Shown: piece after piece, positions 9,688-18,764 of the stretch
Layout: every line of letters starts with the position of its first letter
Numbering within the stretch: position 1 is the stretch's first letter
Source of the DNA: CAIODY01 sp046051225
GTDB lineage: Bacteria > Bacteroidota > Bacteroidia > Chitinophagales > CAIODY01
DNA length: 64,000 nt
NCBI GenBank assembly: GCA_046051225.1
Contig: JBJOOR010000004.1
Location: 186,001 to 250,000 of the forward strand
Direction: 5' to 3'
The notes under the pieces: model-generated
Seen by the model: the letters and a program-made list of their open reading frames with translations, nothing else
Database searches by the model: none
What the model was told of the DNA's origin: nothing
Made by a program: the position numbers and the translations under genes

Positions 9688-10566
9688 TTATACCAATTGA
9701 CGATACAAACTTCGCACTAATCCATCAGCTAAACCAAACTTCGGAACGTAGATTTCATCAATGTTTGCCCAGCGCATTACTGAATTGTAAATTTGCAAAG
9801 CAGGCATAATCACATCAGCTCTGTCTTCCCGTAAATTGTATTTTATCATGCGCTCTTCCACACTCATTTTTCCCAACTCCTCAAAATAATCCTTTAAAAC
9901 ACTTGATGGCAAAGGCTTTCCATCCTTTCGTTTTGATAAGCCGAAAATTTTATTGATGTTGCCACCCGAACCAATACCTTGTAAATTCTTGAAATTTTTT
10001 GTTTCCGATTTTATAAATTCTTTAAATCGCTGCCATTCTTTATCATTCACTTTTTGTTTCAACATTCTAATTGTACCAATGTTAAACGATTCTTCAAAAA
10101 CAGGTTTGCCATCGTTAAACAGCGTCAACTCAGTGCTTCCACCACCTACATCAATGTATAAATACGAATGTTCTTTGTCTAAAAAAGTTTCAATGTGATT
10201 TTGAAAAATCGTGTCGGCTTCTTCTTTTCCGCTAATCACTCTGATGTTGATACCAGTAAGTTGCTTTACTCTTGCAATAATTTCTTCTGAATTTTTTGCA
10301 TCTCTCATCGCTGAAGTGGCGCATGCTACATAGCTTTCCACCTCATGCACTTGCATCAAATATTTGTAGCTGCGCAATGTGTTTACAATATCTTCTTCTT
10401 TTTTTGTTGAAATAAATCCGTATTCAAACACATCAAAACCCAAGCGCAACGGCACTCTTACCAAATTCAATTTGATGAATTGCGGATTGGCTTTATCAGT
10501 TTCTAATACATCACAAATCAGCAATCGAGCTGCATTACTTCCAATATCTATGGCGGCAATTTTCAA
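9688..10566 (-). CDS. ppx: Ppx/GppA family exopolyphosphatase
   Basis: This 292-residue member of the ASKHA-fold Ppx/GppA family removes terminal phosphate from polyphosphate or hydrolyses pppGpp. Visible motifs are the first phosphate loop DIGSNAARLL (residues 7-16), ATSAMRDA (83-90), the second loop DVGGGSTEL (139-147) and GIGSGGN (197-203). It corresponds to the short, two-lobe form without the C-terminal HD domain. The start is TTG at 10566: an in-frame TAA lies 9 nt upstream and no ATG is available, while MKIAAIDIGSN is the normal family start. It lies 76 nt downstream of ppk1 on the same strand, so synthesis and breakdown of polyphosphate are encoded together. Confidence 0.93.
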   Translation of the reverse strand: MKIAAIDIGSNAARLLICDVLETDKANPQFIKLNLVRVPLRLGFDVFEYGFISTKKEEDIVNTLRSYKYLMQVHEVESYVACATSAMRDAKNSEEIIARVKQLTGINIRVISGKEEADTIFQNHIETFLDKEHSYLYIDVGGGSTELTLFNDGKPVFEESFNIGTIRMLKQKVNDKEWQRFKEFIKSETKNFKNLQGIGSGGNINKIFGLSKRKDGKPLPSSVLKDYFEELGKMSVEERMIKYNLREDRADVIMPALQIYNSVMRWANIDEIYVPKFGLADGLVRSLYRQLV

Positions 10567-10642
10567 GGTTTGTTAATCGTTATTCGTTAAAAGTTAATTG
10601 TAAATACAAGCGCAAGATAATCAGCGAAAGAAATATTCGTGG

Positions 10643-12703
10643 CTAATTTTTTGTCGCTAAATATTTCATGATTTCAACTTGCGAACGATTTTTTTTCAGC
10701 CCATCGTGTGGCTTGTAATCGTTGCTCAAATGATTATCTAACACACGAGCTTTAACATTATCATGCCATTGCAATCGCAAAATTTCTTTTAATTCTTTTT
10801 TCAACGAAACATTATTAATCGGGCAAGTAGCTTCCACTCGATGGTCTAAATTTCGCACCATCCAGTCGGCTGACGAAATAAATATTTTTTCATCGCCACC
10901 ATGATGAAACTCAAACACACGGGCATGTTCCAAGTATTCATCCACAATGCTGATGGCTTGCAAATGATGTTTTAATTTCGGCAAATCAGTCATCATACAA
11001 AAAATTCCACGAACAATTAATTTGATTTTTACCCCTTGTTTTGCAGCAGCATAAAGCTGTTCAATCAAAATTTCATCTGATAGTGAATTCATTTTCAAAA
11101 TCATTTCGGCATGTTTTCCCTTCTTCGCTTGCTTAATTTCAAACTCAATTAATTCATTGATTTTTGTTCGCAAATTGGTTGGGCAAGTAATCAAATGTGT
11201 ACATTCGTTAATCACTTTTTCATGCTCTTTGTGATTTTCTAAATACTTAAAAATTCTTTCTACATCAGCCATGATAGCGGCATTGGAAGTGAGCAAACAA
11301 AAATCTAAATAAATTTTTGAAGTTCGTTCATTCAAATTTCCTGTGCTTACAAAACCATATTTCTTGCTTCTGTTTCCAACCTTTTTTTTGATGACACAAA
11401 CTTTTGCATGAACTTTCATTTCAGGAATTCCCAACAAAACTTTGATGCCTTCTTCTTCCAAAATATTTTTCCAATAAAGGTTGGCTTCCTCATCAAATCT
11501 GGCTCGTAGCTCCAACATCACGGTTACTTGTTTGCCATTTCGTGCTGCATTTATCAACGCATTCATCACTTTTGAATTGGGCGCAACACGATACGCCGAA
11601 ATTTGAATGCTCTGCACATCCGCATCCATAGCGGCTTCGCGAAGCAAATCAATTAATGTATCGAATGAATGATAAGGAAAACTTAGCAACACATCTTTTT
11701 TCAAAACCACATCTGTAACTCGTGGCGAATCTTTAAAAGCCGCATGAGTAATGATTTTGCGAACAGATTTTTGTTGTGGAAAAACATTCGGAAAATCCAT
11801 AAAATCCCGGTAGTTATGAATTCTTCCGCCTGGTATTACATTCTCTTTTGAAATAAATGCTTGTCGTTTGAACAAATAATTTAGCAATCGTGAATCCATT
11901 TCTTTATCGTAAACTAATCGAACCGTTTTTGCTTTTTTTCTCTTCTTCAATCCATCCTCAATTTTCTGAATCAAATTCGTATTCACATCATTATCCAAAT
12001 TAATTTCAGCATCTTTCGTTACCTTAAAAATCCATGCATCAAATTGGTCGAAATCCATGTGTGCAAAAATGTATTTCAGGTTGAATCTTATCACATCTTC
12101 CAGCAAAATAATTTGCGTTTGCTTTGGCGCAGAAGGCAATATCACAAAGCGATTCATCACTCTTGTCGGAATTTCAATCACCGCAAATTTGTGCTGATAA
12201 GCATTCGTAGTTGACGACATTTGCACCGCCAAATAAATTGATTTATCACGAAGATTTGGAAATACTGGAATACTCTCAATCATCAGTGGAATGATGCTGC
12301 TGCGAACTTCGCTTTCAAAATATTCTTTTACAAATTTTTGTTGTGCAGCGTTTAATTGTTTTTCGGTTTTGATGAACACATTGCTGCGCTTCATTTCCAC
12401 AATTATTTCGTTCCAGATTCTATTAAATTCATTTTGTTGCAACAACACAATTTGATGAATTTCTTCCATGATGCGTTTTGGATTTTTTTCCATGTGCATC
12501 TTCAAATCTGCCTTTTTTCCAAACTCCAACATTCGTGAAAGTGTGGCTACTCTCACTCGAAAAAATTCATCTAAATTATTGGAGAAAATTCCTAAAAACC
12601 GAATGCGTTCTTTTAGTGGAACGCTCTTGTCTGCTGCTTCTTGCAGCACTCTACCATTGAATGATAACCAACTTATATCGCGAACAATAAATCTTTTTTT
12701 CAT
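10643..12703 (-). CDS. ppk1: Polyphosphate kinase 1
   Basis: The 686-residue enzyme reversibly transfers the gamma-phosphate of ATP to polyphosphate. Family landmarks are ISWLSFNGRVLQEA (residues 10-23), NNLDEFFRVR (42-51), the first active-site histidine in VHAKVCVIKK (His432) and the second in EHARVFEFHH (His593), followed by ISSADWMVRNLDHRVE. These correspond to the two catalytic histidines of E. coli PPK1. The length is the usual one. It lies upstream of ppx in the same direction and probably forms an operon with it. Transcription starts from the 195-bp divergent gap with the dioxygenase gene; I see no Pho-box-like repeat there. Confidence 0.96.
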   Translation of the reverse strand: MKKRFIVRDISWLSFNGRVLQEAADKSVPLKERIRFLGIFSNNLDEFFRVRVATLSRMLEFGKKADLKMHMEKNPKRIMEEIHQIVLLQQNEFNRIWNEIIVEMKRSNVFIKTEKQLNAAQQKFVKEYFESEVRSSIIPLMIESIPVFPNLRDKSIYLAVQMSSTTNAYQHKFAVIEIPTRVMNRFVILPSAPKQTQIILLEDVIRFNLKYIFAHMDFDQFDAWIFKVTKDAEINLDNDVNTNLIQKIEDGLKKRKKAKTVRLVYDKEMDSRLLNYLFKRQAFISKENVIPGGRIHNYRDFMDFPNVFPQQKSVRKIITHAAFKDSPRVTDVVLKKDVLLSFPYHSFDTLIDLLREAAMDADVQSIQISAYRVAPNSKVMNALINAARNGKQVTVMLELRARFDEEANLYWKNILEEEGIKVLLGIPEMKVHAKVCVIKKKVGNRSKKYGFVSTGNLNERTSKIYLDFCLLTSNAAIMADVERIFKYLENHKEHEKVINECTHLITCPTNLRTKINELIEFEIKQAKKGKHAEMILKMNSLSDEILIEQLYAAAKQGVKIKLIVRGIFCMMTDLPKLKHHLQAISIVDEYLEHARVFEFHHGGDEKIFISSADWMVRNLDHRVEATCPINNVSLKKELKEILRLQWHDNVKARVLDNHLSNDYKPHDGLKKNRSQVEIMKYLATKN

Positions 12704-12898
12704 AAAAAAATTGATTGCTCAAAGTAAAACTCTAATCGTCAAATCAAAAATGATTTGCATTATGTTTAAGTTAAATTTCCTAAAACAATATCAAGTAAAA
12801 TATGTTTTACTCATTTAATAAAACTAAATGATAAAAAACTTTTTATTATAAAAAAACACTTTACAAATTCTAATTTTGCTTGATGTATAATTAAAGTT

Positions 12899-13783
12899 AT
12901 GGAACGCAAAAAATTTATCAAATCAATAATCGGATTAACAGCTATGACCACACTTGGAAGTTTTAAAAATATTACCGACAATCTAAAAGAACAAGATGAG
13001 GAAATGCCTGTACTCTTTGTGGGGCATGGCAATCCGATGAATGCCATTGAAGACAATGAATTTTCGAGAGGATGGAAAACGATTGCAAAAGCGATTGCAA
13101 AACCAAAGGCAATTTTATGTGTTTCAGCGCATTGGGAAACCAAAGGAACCTTTGTAACAGCAATGGAAAAACCAAAAACAATTCACGATTTTGGTGGTTT
13201 TCCGAAAGAATTATTTGATGCTCAATATCCGGCACCAGGCAGCAAGTGGTTGGCCGATGAAACGAAAAAAATAATTACGTCAACCGATGTAGGATTAGAT
13301 AATTCATGGGGATTAGACCATGGTAGTTGGAGTGTGTTAAAACAGTTGTATCCTGCGGCTGATGTACCTGTGATAGAATTAAGTTTAGATTACTCAAAAG
13401 ATGCTCAATACCATTTCGATTTAGCAAAACAACTAAATAGTTTGCGAAAAAAAGGTGTATTAATTGTGGGCAGTGGCAATATGGTTCACAATTTTCAATA
13501 TGCAAATTTCAGTGCAATGAACGATAGCACCAAAGCTTTAGATTGGGCTATAGAAGCCAATTCGCAATTTAAAACCATGATTGCTAATAATGATGTTAAT
13601 CCATTAATTAATTACAAAAAACACAGCCGAGCATTTCAACTTTCGGCGCCTACACCCGAGCATTATTTGCCCATGTTGTATGCATTGGCATTAAGAGGAA
13701 AAAACGAAAACATTTCATTTTTCAATGATGAAATAATTGGAAGTTCATTCTCAATGACTTCTTTTAAAATTAATAAAGCATAA
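12899..13783 (+). CDS. LigB-type extradiol dioxygenase (4,5-DOPA dioxygenase family)
   Basis: This 294-residue protein belongs to the YgiD/DODA class of the LigB superfamily, which cleaves catechols with an active-site metal. The probable ligands are His43 (VGHGNP), His78 (SAHWE) and His197 (GSGNMVHNF); DHGSWSVL (140-147) and TPEHYLP are also conserved. Unlike the E. coli protein, the chain starts with about 25 extra residues beginning MERKKFIKSIIGLTAM, which look like a Tat-type or lipoprotein-like leader without a clear twin arginine, so export is uncertain. The true substrate cannot be read from sequence. A possible -7 element TAATTTTG lies at 12871-12878. Confidence 0.88.
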   Translation: MERKKFIKSIIGLTAMTTLGSFKNITDNLKEQDEEMPVLFVGHGNPMNAIEDNEFSRGWKTIAKAIAKPKAILCVSAHWETKGTFVTAMEKPKTIHDFGGFPKELFDAQYPAPGSKWLADETKKIITSTDVGLDNSWGLDHGSWSVLKQLYPAADVPVIELSLDYSKDAQYHFDLAKQLNSLRKKGVLIVGSGNMVHNFQYANFSAMNDSTKALDWAIEANSQFKTMIANNDVNPLINYKKHSRAFQLSAPTPEHYLPMLYALALRGKNENISFFNDEIIGSSFSMTSFKINKA

Positions 13784-13866
13784 AATTAAAAAGCAACGTT
13801 TCATTTATGCTTAACCATTCCATTACATTTTAGTAACACTGCAAATCGACCTTTGCAAAAACTAAA

Positions 13867-14688
13867 ATGAATTTTAAAAGAGAACTTGAAGTAGTTGTTA
13901 TCAGTGATGTTCACTTGGGCACATATGGCAGCCATGCCAAAGAATTGTTGTGCTATTTAAAATCAATTCGCCCACACACTTTAATCCTCAACGGCGATAT
14001 TATCGACATTTGGAATTTTCGCAAAAGTTATTTCCCTGCTGCTCACATGGATGTTTTGCGCCGCATTATGAAAATGGCAAGCAAAGGCACGAAGGTGATT
14101 TACATCACAGGAAACCATGATGATATGCTGCGAAAATACACCGATTTGCAATTAGGTAATTTGCAAATTGTAGATAAATATTTTTTAGAACTGGATAAAA
14201 AACAGGCTTGGATTTTTCATGGTGATGTATTCGATAATACTACCAAAGGTTCGGCAAAGCTACTGGCAAAGCTGGGTGGCAAGGGTTATGATTGGTTGAT
14301 TATAATAAACAGAATGATGAATTGGTGTTTAGAAAAATTGGGAAAAGAAAAAGTTTCATTCTCGAAAAAAATAAAAGATAGTGTAAAAAAAGCTGTGTCG
14401 TGGATTAATAATTTTGAAACAACTGCTGCCGAATTAGCCATCGAAAAAAAATATGATTATGTGATTTGCGGTCATATTCACAAACCACAAAACAGAATCA
14501 TCACTACCGAAAAAGGAAGTGTGCAATATTTAAACAGTGGTGATTGGATTGAAAATCTCACTGCGCTTGAGTTTAACGAAGGCGAATGGAAAATATATCA
14601 ATACGAAGAAGATAAAATAAAAATCTTTTTACCCGAAAAAGAAGAAGATAATGAAATGGATTTTTTGACTAAAATTTTGGCTTCGTAA
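13867..14688 (+). CDS. UDP-2,3-diacylglucosamine diphosphatase-like metallophosphoesterase
   Basis: The 273-residue calcineurin-type phosphoesterase carries all metal motifs: D14-x-H16 (SDVHLGTYGSH), GD at 43-44 (LNGDIIDIW), GNHDD (82-86), HGD (118-120) and GHIH (202-205). Among bacterial phosphoesterases the FRKSYFP segment and short-chain layout point to the LpxH group, which splits UDP-diacylglucosamine to lipid X in lipid A synthesis at the inner membrane face. The family includes LpxH2-like homologues of unproven activity, so the substrate is inferred. A response-regulator gene follows after 14 nt and is probably cotranscribed. Confidence 0.85.
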   Translation: MNFKRELEVVVISDVHLGTYGSHAKELLCYLKSIRPHTLILNGDIIDIWNFRKSYFPAAHMDVLRRIMKMASKGTKVIYITGNHDDMLRKYTDLQLGNLQIVDKYFLELDKKQAWIFHGDVFDNTTKGSAKLLAKLGGKGYDWLIIINRMMNWCLEKLGKEKVSFSKKIKDSVKKAVSWINNFETTAAELAIEKKYDYVICGHIHKPQNRIITTEKGSVQYLNSGDWIENLTALEFNEGEWKIYQYEEDKIKIFLPEKEEDNEMDFLTKILAS

Positions 14689-14702
14689 AACTCAAGTTAT
14701 AC

Positions 14703-15389
14703 ATGAATACCATAAAAAATAAAATTTTGATTGCCGATGATGAACAAGAAATTCTTGAATTTCTGAAGTTTACTTTTGAAAGCAATGGCTTCGAAGTAAT
14801 TGTTGCCAAAGATGGTATTCAGGCTATTAAATTAGCCAACTTACATACGCCAGATATTTTCCTTTTAGATATTGCCATGCCTAATCTTGAAGGAACAAGT
14901 GTGTGCGAATATTTACGAAAATCAGAAAAATTTAATACATCGCCTATTGTTTTTTTAACGGCCCGAAATACAGAAGAAGCCGAAGTAAATGCTTTTAAAA
15001 TTGGTGCTAATGATTTTATTACAAAACCTATTAAGCCTAATGCATTAGTTATTAGAATTAATAAATTACTAGAAACAAAAAAAGAAATATCAACCGTAGA
15101 TAATAGTACTATTCAAATAGGAAATATGGTGTTAAACAAAGATGCATTAACTATATCAGCTAACGGAAAAAATATTTTTTTAGCTAAAAAAGAATTTCAA
15201 TTAATAGAGATGCTGGCATCAAAACCTGGAAAAGTTTTTACCCGAAAAGAAATATTTAATAAAATTTGGGAAACATCGCCAACAATGGGCGATAGAACTA
15301 TAGACGTTCATGTAAGAAAAATTAGAATAAAAACTTCTAACAATTTTATTACTACTATTAAGGGTGTTGGTTTTAGAATTGAGGTTTAA
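14703..15389 (+). CDS. OmpR/PhoB-type DNA-binding response regulator
   Basis: The 228-residue regulator has a receiver domain with acidic pocket D12-D13, phospho-acceptor D56 (LLDIAMPN), T86 (FLTAR) and K108 (ITKPI), and a C-terminal winged helix at about 130-228 with RKEIFNKIW and DRTIDVHVRKIRIK, the recognition-helix segment. No histidine kinase gene is adjacent, although Bacteroidota regulators of this class are commonly paired with one. It follows the LpxH-like gene by 14 nt, and its stop lies 17 bp from the convergent comF stop. Target genes are unknown. Confidence 0.93.
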   Translation: MNTIKNKILIADDEQEILEFLKFTFESNGFEVIVAKDGIQAIKLANLHTPDIFLLDIAMPNLEGTSVCEYLRKSEKFNTSPIVFLTARNTEEAEVNAFKIGANDFITKPIKPNALVIRINKLLETKKEISTVDNSTIQIGNMVLNKDALTISANGKNIFLAKKEFQLIEMLASKPGKVFTRKEIFNKIWETSPTMGDRTIDVHVRKIRIKTSNNFITTIKGVGFRIEV

Positions 15390-15406
15390 TCAAACAAATG
15401 TTTTGC

Positions 15407-16105
15407 TTAATGCATCACCACAGCAATGGTGGCTACACTTACTTTTACGCCTTCAATTTGATTTAATATTGAAATGCACGAATCTAATGTAGCACCAGTA
15501 GTTAACACATCATCTACCAATAAAATATGCTTATGTTTTAGCGGTTCTTCATTTAGGCAATCAAAATCGCTTTCCACATTCTTCCATCGCTCTAATCTTT
15601 TTTTTCGGGTTTGCGATTCTTTTAAATTCAATCTTACCAATCCTTTAGCTATTACTCGTTTTTGCATCAAATTGCCTAATCCAATTGCAAAATATTCGCT
15701 TTGATTATAGCCTCTTATTTCTAATTTTTTATCATGCAATGGCACTGGTATTATACAATCTACTTGCATATAATTGTGTTGTGTGGCTAATATACTTCCA
15801 TACTTTTCGCCTAAATAAACGCCTACTTCTTTTTTGCTATTATATTTAAGTTGATGCATTAAATGCTGTATCATTCCATGTTTCGAAAACAAAGTCATGC
15901 TAGCACCATATTCAATTTTAGCCCTACCCATAAATTTTTCTGATACATAATTTACAGTATGCAAATGAAATGGAGTGATAGCAATATTGCTATCACAAAT
16001 CATACACAATACTTTATTCCCTGCATGCAATGGCTTGCCACATCCTATACAAGGATTAGGAAAAAATAAATGAAAAGCTGAAGAGAGTATAGCTGTTGGT
16101 TTCAT
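15407..16105 (-). CDS. comF: ComF family phosphoribosyltransferase-like protein
   Basis: The 232-residue protein has an N-terminal zinc-binding four-cysteine cluster (C19, C22, C34, C37), the IIPVPLH strand near residue 118, RGYNQSE (131-137) and the PRPP-binding loop VDDVLTTGAT (197-206). This is the ComF/GntX family, which in naturally competent bacteria works with the ComFA helicase in DNA uptake; elsewhere its role is unclear. It lies 29 nt downstream of hpf in the same direction. Confidence 0.9.
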   Translation of the reverse strand: MKPTAILSSAFHLFFPNPCIGCGKPLHAGNKVLCMICDSNIAITPFHLHTVNYVSEKFMGRAKIEYGASMTLFSKHGMIQHLMHQLKYNSKKEVGVYLGEKYGSILATQHNYMQVDCIIPVPLHDKKLEIRGYNQSEYFAIGLGNLMQKRVIAKGLVRLNLKESQTRKKRLERWKNVESDFDCLNEEPLKHKHILLVDDVLTTGATLDSCISILNQIEGVKVSVATIAVVMH

Positions 16106-16134
16106 TTTTAGTAAATGAAAACTTTTACTTACAA

Positions 16135-16434
16135 TTAAGCACCCACTTTTTCTTTGCGCTTAATTAATTGCTTTTTTATTTGGTCAATCGCTAAATCTAA
16201 AGCAGCTTCAAACATATTGCTGGTTTGGCTTGTAAACAAATCGGCACCTGGTACATGCAATCTTATTTCTACCACTTTTTCTTTCACAGGTGCATCGTTA
16301 TTATCTAATTTTAAATATACATCTGCACGTTCTATTTTAGCATAATAATGCTCTAAATGACCTACTTTTTCGTTGATAGTTTCTACTAATTTAGTATCGG
16401 GTGTAAAATGGATGGAATGAATTTGGATGTTCAT
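16135..16434 (-). CDS. hpf: Ribosome hibernation-promoting factor / RaiA family
   Basis: This 99-residue protein is the short form of the HPF/RaiA family, which sits in the decoding channel of idle 30S subunits. It begins MNIQIHSIHFTPDTKLVETI and has the pattern of a single beta-alpha-beta-beta-beta-alpha domain with a basic C-terminal helix ending KKQLIKRKEKVGA. The C-terminal dimerisation domain of long HPF is absent. It is third in the conserved Bacteroidota cluster rpsU-xerC-hpf. Confidence 0.92.
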   Translation of the reverse strand: MNIQIHSIHFTPDTKLVETINEKVGHLEHYYAKIERADVYLKLDNNDAPVKEKVVEIRLHVPGADLFTSQTSNMFEAALDLAIDQIKKQLIKRKEKVGA

Positions 16435-16533
16435 ACTGCGCTGTTTTATGTGGTTATTAATTTATTGTTTTTAAATACAAAACGAAAGTACAATGATGAT
16501 GATTAAATGTCAATAGTAAAATCGCTTATTTTT

Positions 16534-17415
16534 TTACGCTCGTGGATGAGCCTGCTCAAATGCTTTCTTTAATTTTTCAATAGTATTGTGTGTATAAATT
16601 TGTGTGGCTGCAAGGCTCGAATGCCCCAATAATTCTTTAATAGCATTCAAATTTGCACCTTCATTACTTAAATGTGTGGCAAATGAATGCCTTAATACAT
16701 GCGGACTTTTTTTATCAATAGTAGTTACCAAGGTTAAATATTTTTTAACTGTAACATAAATAAAACCATCATAGGTTTGTTTACCATTATTAAGCACCAT
16801 TAAATAATTGTGTGTGGCTGCATGCAAGGTTACATTTCGTTGGCTTATATAGGCTTCCATCATTGGGTTTAATGCTGGGTTTAACGGAATAATCCGCTCT
16901 TTATTGCCCTTGCCTATTACTTTAATTTGATGTTGGTTTAAATATACATTTGCCATCGTAAGATTAATTAATTCACTACGGCGCAAACCACAATTATATA
17001 ATAATTCAAAAATCAACTTATCTCTTAATCCCGAAAAATCATCTGTAAAATTTACATTATCTAATAAATCTTCCATCCCTTTTTCTTCTACTACATAGGG
17101 CAATCGTTTTCCTATTTTGGGTGGTATTACTTTTTGCATTGGGTTTTTACCAATCGCATCTTCTTTCAATAAAAATTTAAAAAAAGTTTTTAGGGTAGAT
17201 ATTTTTCGGTTGATAGATTTTGCAATTATCTTATCATTCATCAATTCCACCAACCACGATCGAATATGTTGATGATTGATTTGAGCCAAAGAAAGCTCAC
17301 CAAAGGTAGTTTCTAGAAAAAGAAAAAACTGCTTAAGGTCGTTGCCATAAGCAGTTATAGTATGTTTCGAAAATCTCTTTTCGTATTGTAAATATTGTAA
17401 AAAGCGTTCTATCAT
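16534..17415 (-). CDS. xerC: Tyrosine recombinase XerC/XerD
   Basis: The 293-residue site-specific recombinase has a SAM-like N-terminal DNA-binding domain (about 1-85) and the catalytic domain with Arg145 (GLRRSEL), Lys169 (GKGNKER), His239 and Arg242 (HVLRHSFATHL), His265 (LLGHSS) and nucleophile Tyr274 (TQIYTH). All active-site residues are present. Length and position between rpsU and hpf mark it as the chromosomal Xer protein that resolves chromosome dimers rather than a phage integrase. Whether it is the XerC or XerD equivalent cannot be decided here. Confidence 0.93.
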   Translation of the reverse strand: MIERFLQYLQYEKRFSKHTITAYGNDLKQFFLFLETTFGELSLAQINHQHIRSWLVELMNDKIIAKSINRKISTLKTFFKFLLKEDAIGKNPMQKVIPPKIGKRLPYVVEEKGMEDLLDNVNFTDDFSGLRDKLIFELLYNCGLRRSELINLTMANVYLNQHQIKVIGKGNKERIIPLNPALNPMMEAYISQRNVTLHAATHNYLMVLNNGKQTYDGFIYVTVKKYLTLVTTIDKKSPHVLRHSFATHLSNEGANLNAIKELLGHSSLAATQIYTHNTIEKLKKAFEQAHPRA

Positions 17416-17458
17416 TATTTCATCAAAAGTAAATTATTTTTGATGAAATAACAATCAG

Positions 17459-17653
17459 TTAGTCTTTTTGTGTTCCGTATGTTTCACGAACGTAAATAGC
17501 CTTTAGCACTTCTTTTCTACGAACTACTGAAGGTTTTACAAATGCCTGACGGCTGCGTAATTCTTTCACTGTTTGTGCTTTTTCAAATTTCTTTTTATAC
17601 TTTTTTAAAAGCTTATCTACTGTGTCGCAATCTTTGTTTGAAATAACTAACAT
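17459..17653 (-). CDS. rpsU: 30S ribosomal protein S21
   Basis: The 64-residue basic protein starts MLVISNKDCDTVDKLLKKY, followed by KFEKAQTVKELRSRQAFVKPSVVRRKE, which matches bS21 in its Bacteroidota form. S21 helps the 30S subunit to select translation start sites. It is the first gene of the rpsU-xerC-hpf cluster and has a strong promoter directly upstream. Confidence 0.96.
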   Translation of the reverse strand: MLVISNKDCDTVDKLLKKYKKKFEKAQTVKELRSRQAFVKPSVVRRKEVLKAIYVRETYGTQKD

Positions 17654-17679
17654 ATTATTTTTTTGAATTTTTGGGATGG

Positions 17680-17710
17680 CAAAAGTAAGTATTTTTCTAA
17701 TAATTACAAA
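17680..17710 (-). promoter_or_regulatory. Promoter of rpsU
   Basis: On the minus strand TTTG (17710-17707) is followed after 19 nt by TACTTTTG (17687-17680), an exact fit to the Bacteroidota -33/-7 consensus. The -7 box ends 27 nt before the rpsU ATG. Confidence 0.8.
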
Positions 17711-17715
17711 TATTT

Positions 17716-18366
17716 TTAAAATAAATAAATGCCTCGTGCCGATACATAATTATTAAACTGATTTGTGCCAAAATAAGGATTAAACGGATTGGCTGTTCCA
17801 TTATAAGTATAATCTGCAAAATTTCTGATAAATAATATAGAGTATGAATAGCGCAAGCCAAAGCCTATATGCTTGGTTGCCATAAAGCTTACATCGCCCA
17901 CCCAACACACATCTCGTTTTTTAAAATAATCTATTGCACCTGGTGTGGCTTCGTGGTTTATTTCTTCGTAGGCGCTAAACAGCCTGCTTATGCTTATTCC
18001 GCCACTCAATCTGGTTTTGCCATCTTTATCATGGTATGATAATAAAATGGGTATTTCGGCATAATTTAAGGTTAAATAATAATTAGCATTTGGATTAGGG
18101 TTATTAAATATTTCATTGCTTGTCATTCGGCTGCCTTTTTGCGAATACAACAATTCAAACTGTATAAATATATTTTTTCGAAATATGGGAAATGTACCAA
18201 ATGCACCTGCATTTAATCCTACCTTGTGAAACCCATATAGCTTATCGCCATCTACCTGCGAACCATTAAAACCTAGTAACAAGCCTCCTTCAAAAAAATT
18301 ATTTTTTGATTGAGCAAATGTAAAAAGTGGAAATGTGAATAAAATGATGAGTAAATATCGTTTCAT
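17716..18366 (-). CDS. Outer-membrane beta-barrel protein (PorT-like)
   Basis: This 216-residue protein has a signal peptide (MKRYLLIILFTFPLFTFAQ) and then alternating amphipathic strands with glycine and aromatic residues (GGLLLGFNGSQVDGD, IFIQFELLYSQKGSRM, LNYAEIPILLSYH, FGLRYSYSILFIRNF), ending in an aromatic residue as outer-membrane proteins do. The pattern is that of the 8-stranded barrels common in Bacteroidota. No specific function follows from this. Confidence 0.8.
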   Translation of the reverse strand: MKRYLLIILFTFPLFTFAQSKNNFFEGGLLLGFNGSQVDGDKLYGFHKVGLNAGAFGTFPIFRKNIFIQFELLYSQKGSRMTSNEIFNNPNPNANYYLTLNYAEIPILLSYHDKDGKTRLSGGISISRLFSAYEEINHEATPGAIDYFKKRDVCWVGDVSFMATKHIGFGLRYSYSILFIRNFADYTYNGTANPFNPYFGTNQFNNYVSARGIYLF

Positions 18367-18386
18367 GTAATGTTTATTTGCAACAG

Positions 18387-18416
18387 CAAAGTTATCAAAA
18401 ACCCTTTAACCATCAA
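18387..18416 (-). promoter_or_regulatory. Promoter of the beta-barrel gene
   Basis: On the minus strand TTG (18416-18414), a 19-nt spacer and TAACTTTG (18394-18387) fit the Bacteroidota consensus; the ATG at 18366 follows 20 nt downstream. Confidence 0.72.
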
Positions 18417-18429
18417 TATTAAATTTATA

Positions 18430-18714
18430 ATGAGTTTTAAATATAATCCTACCACTTTAAAAAAATTAGAAGGCATTTTAGAAGAAGCCCGATTTATTGT
18501 ACGATACGAAAAAGGTAATTTTAATGCTGGGCATTGCTTATTAGAAGATAAGCGCATTGTAGTAATCAATAAATTTTTTACTTTAGAAAATAAAATTAAT
18601 TGCCTAATTGATATTATTAATACAATACATCTAGGCGATATTCAATTTTCAGACGAGCTATTACCTTTTTACAAAAAAATTACTTCGCTTAAAATAGAAA
18701 GCGAAGAGGCTTAA
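18430..18714 (+). CDS. Conserved Bacteroidota protein of unknown function
   Basis: The 94-residue protein starts MSFKYNPTTLKKLEGILEEA, continues RFIVRYEKGNFNAGHCLLEDKRIVVINKF, and ends with a Leu/Ile-rich helical half. I recognise it as a short conserved cytoplasmic protein of Bacteroidota without assigned function. The ATG at 18430 is preferred over one 60 nt further upstream because the extra residues are not family-like and that ATG lies only 3 nt from the divergent barrel gene's start. No signal peptide or membrane segment is visible. Confidence 0.72.
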   Translation: MSFKYNPTTLKKLEGILEEARFIVRYEKGNFNAGHCLLEDKRIVVINKFFTLENKINCLIDIINTIHLGDIQFSDELLPFYKKITSLKIESEEA

Positions 18715-18764
18715 TTTTTTTTATTATGCCAGTAATAGTGTAATAGCAGCATATTTGTTGCCAA

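Noticed and set aside
16534..17415. Integrase of a mobile element
   Set aside because: The gene lies in the conserved rpsU-xerC-hpf cluster without attachment repeats, so it is the housekeeping Xer recombinase.
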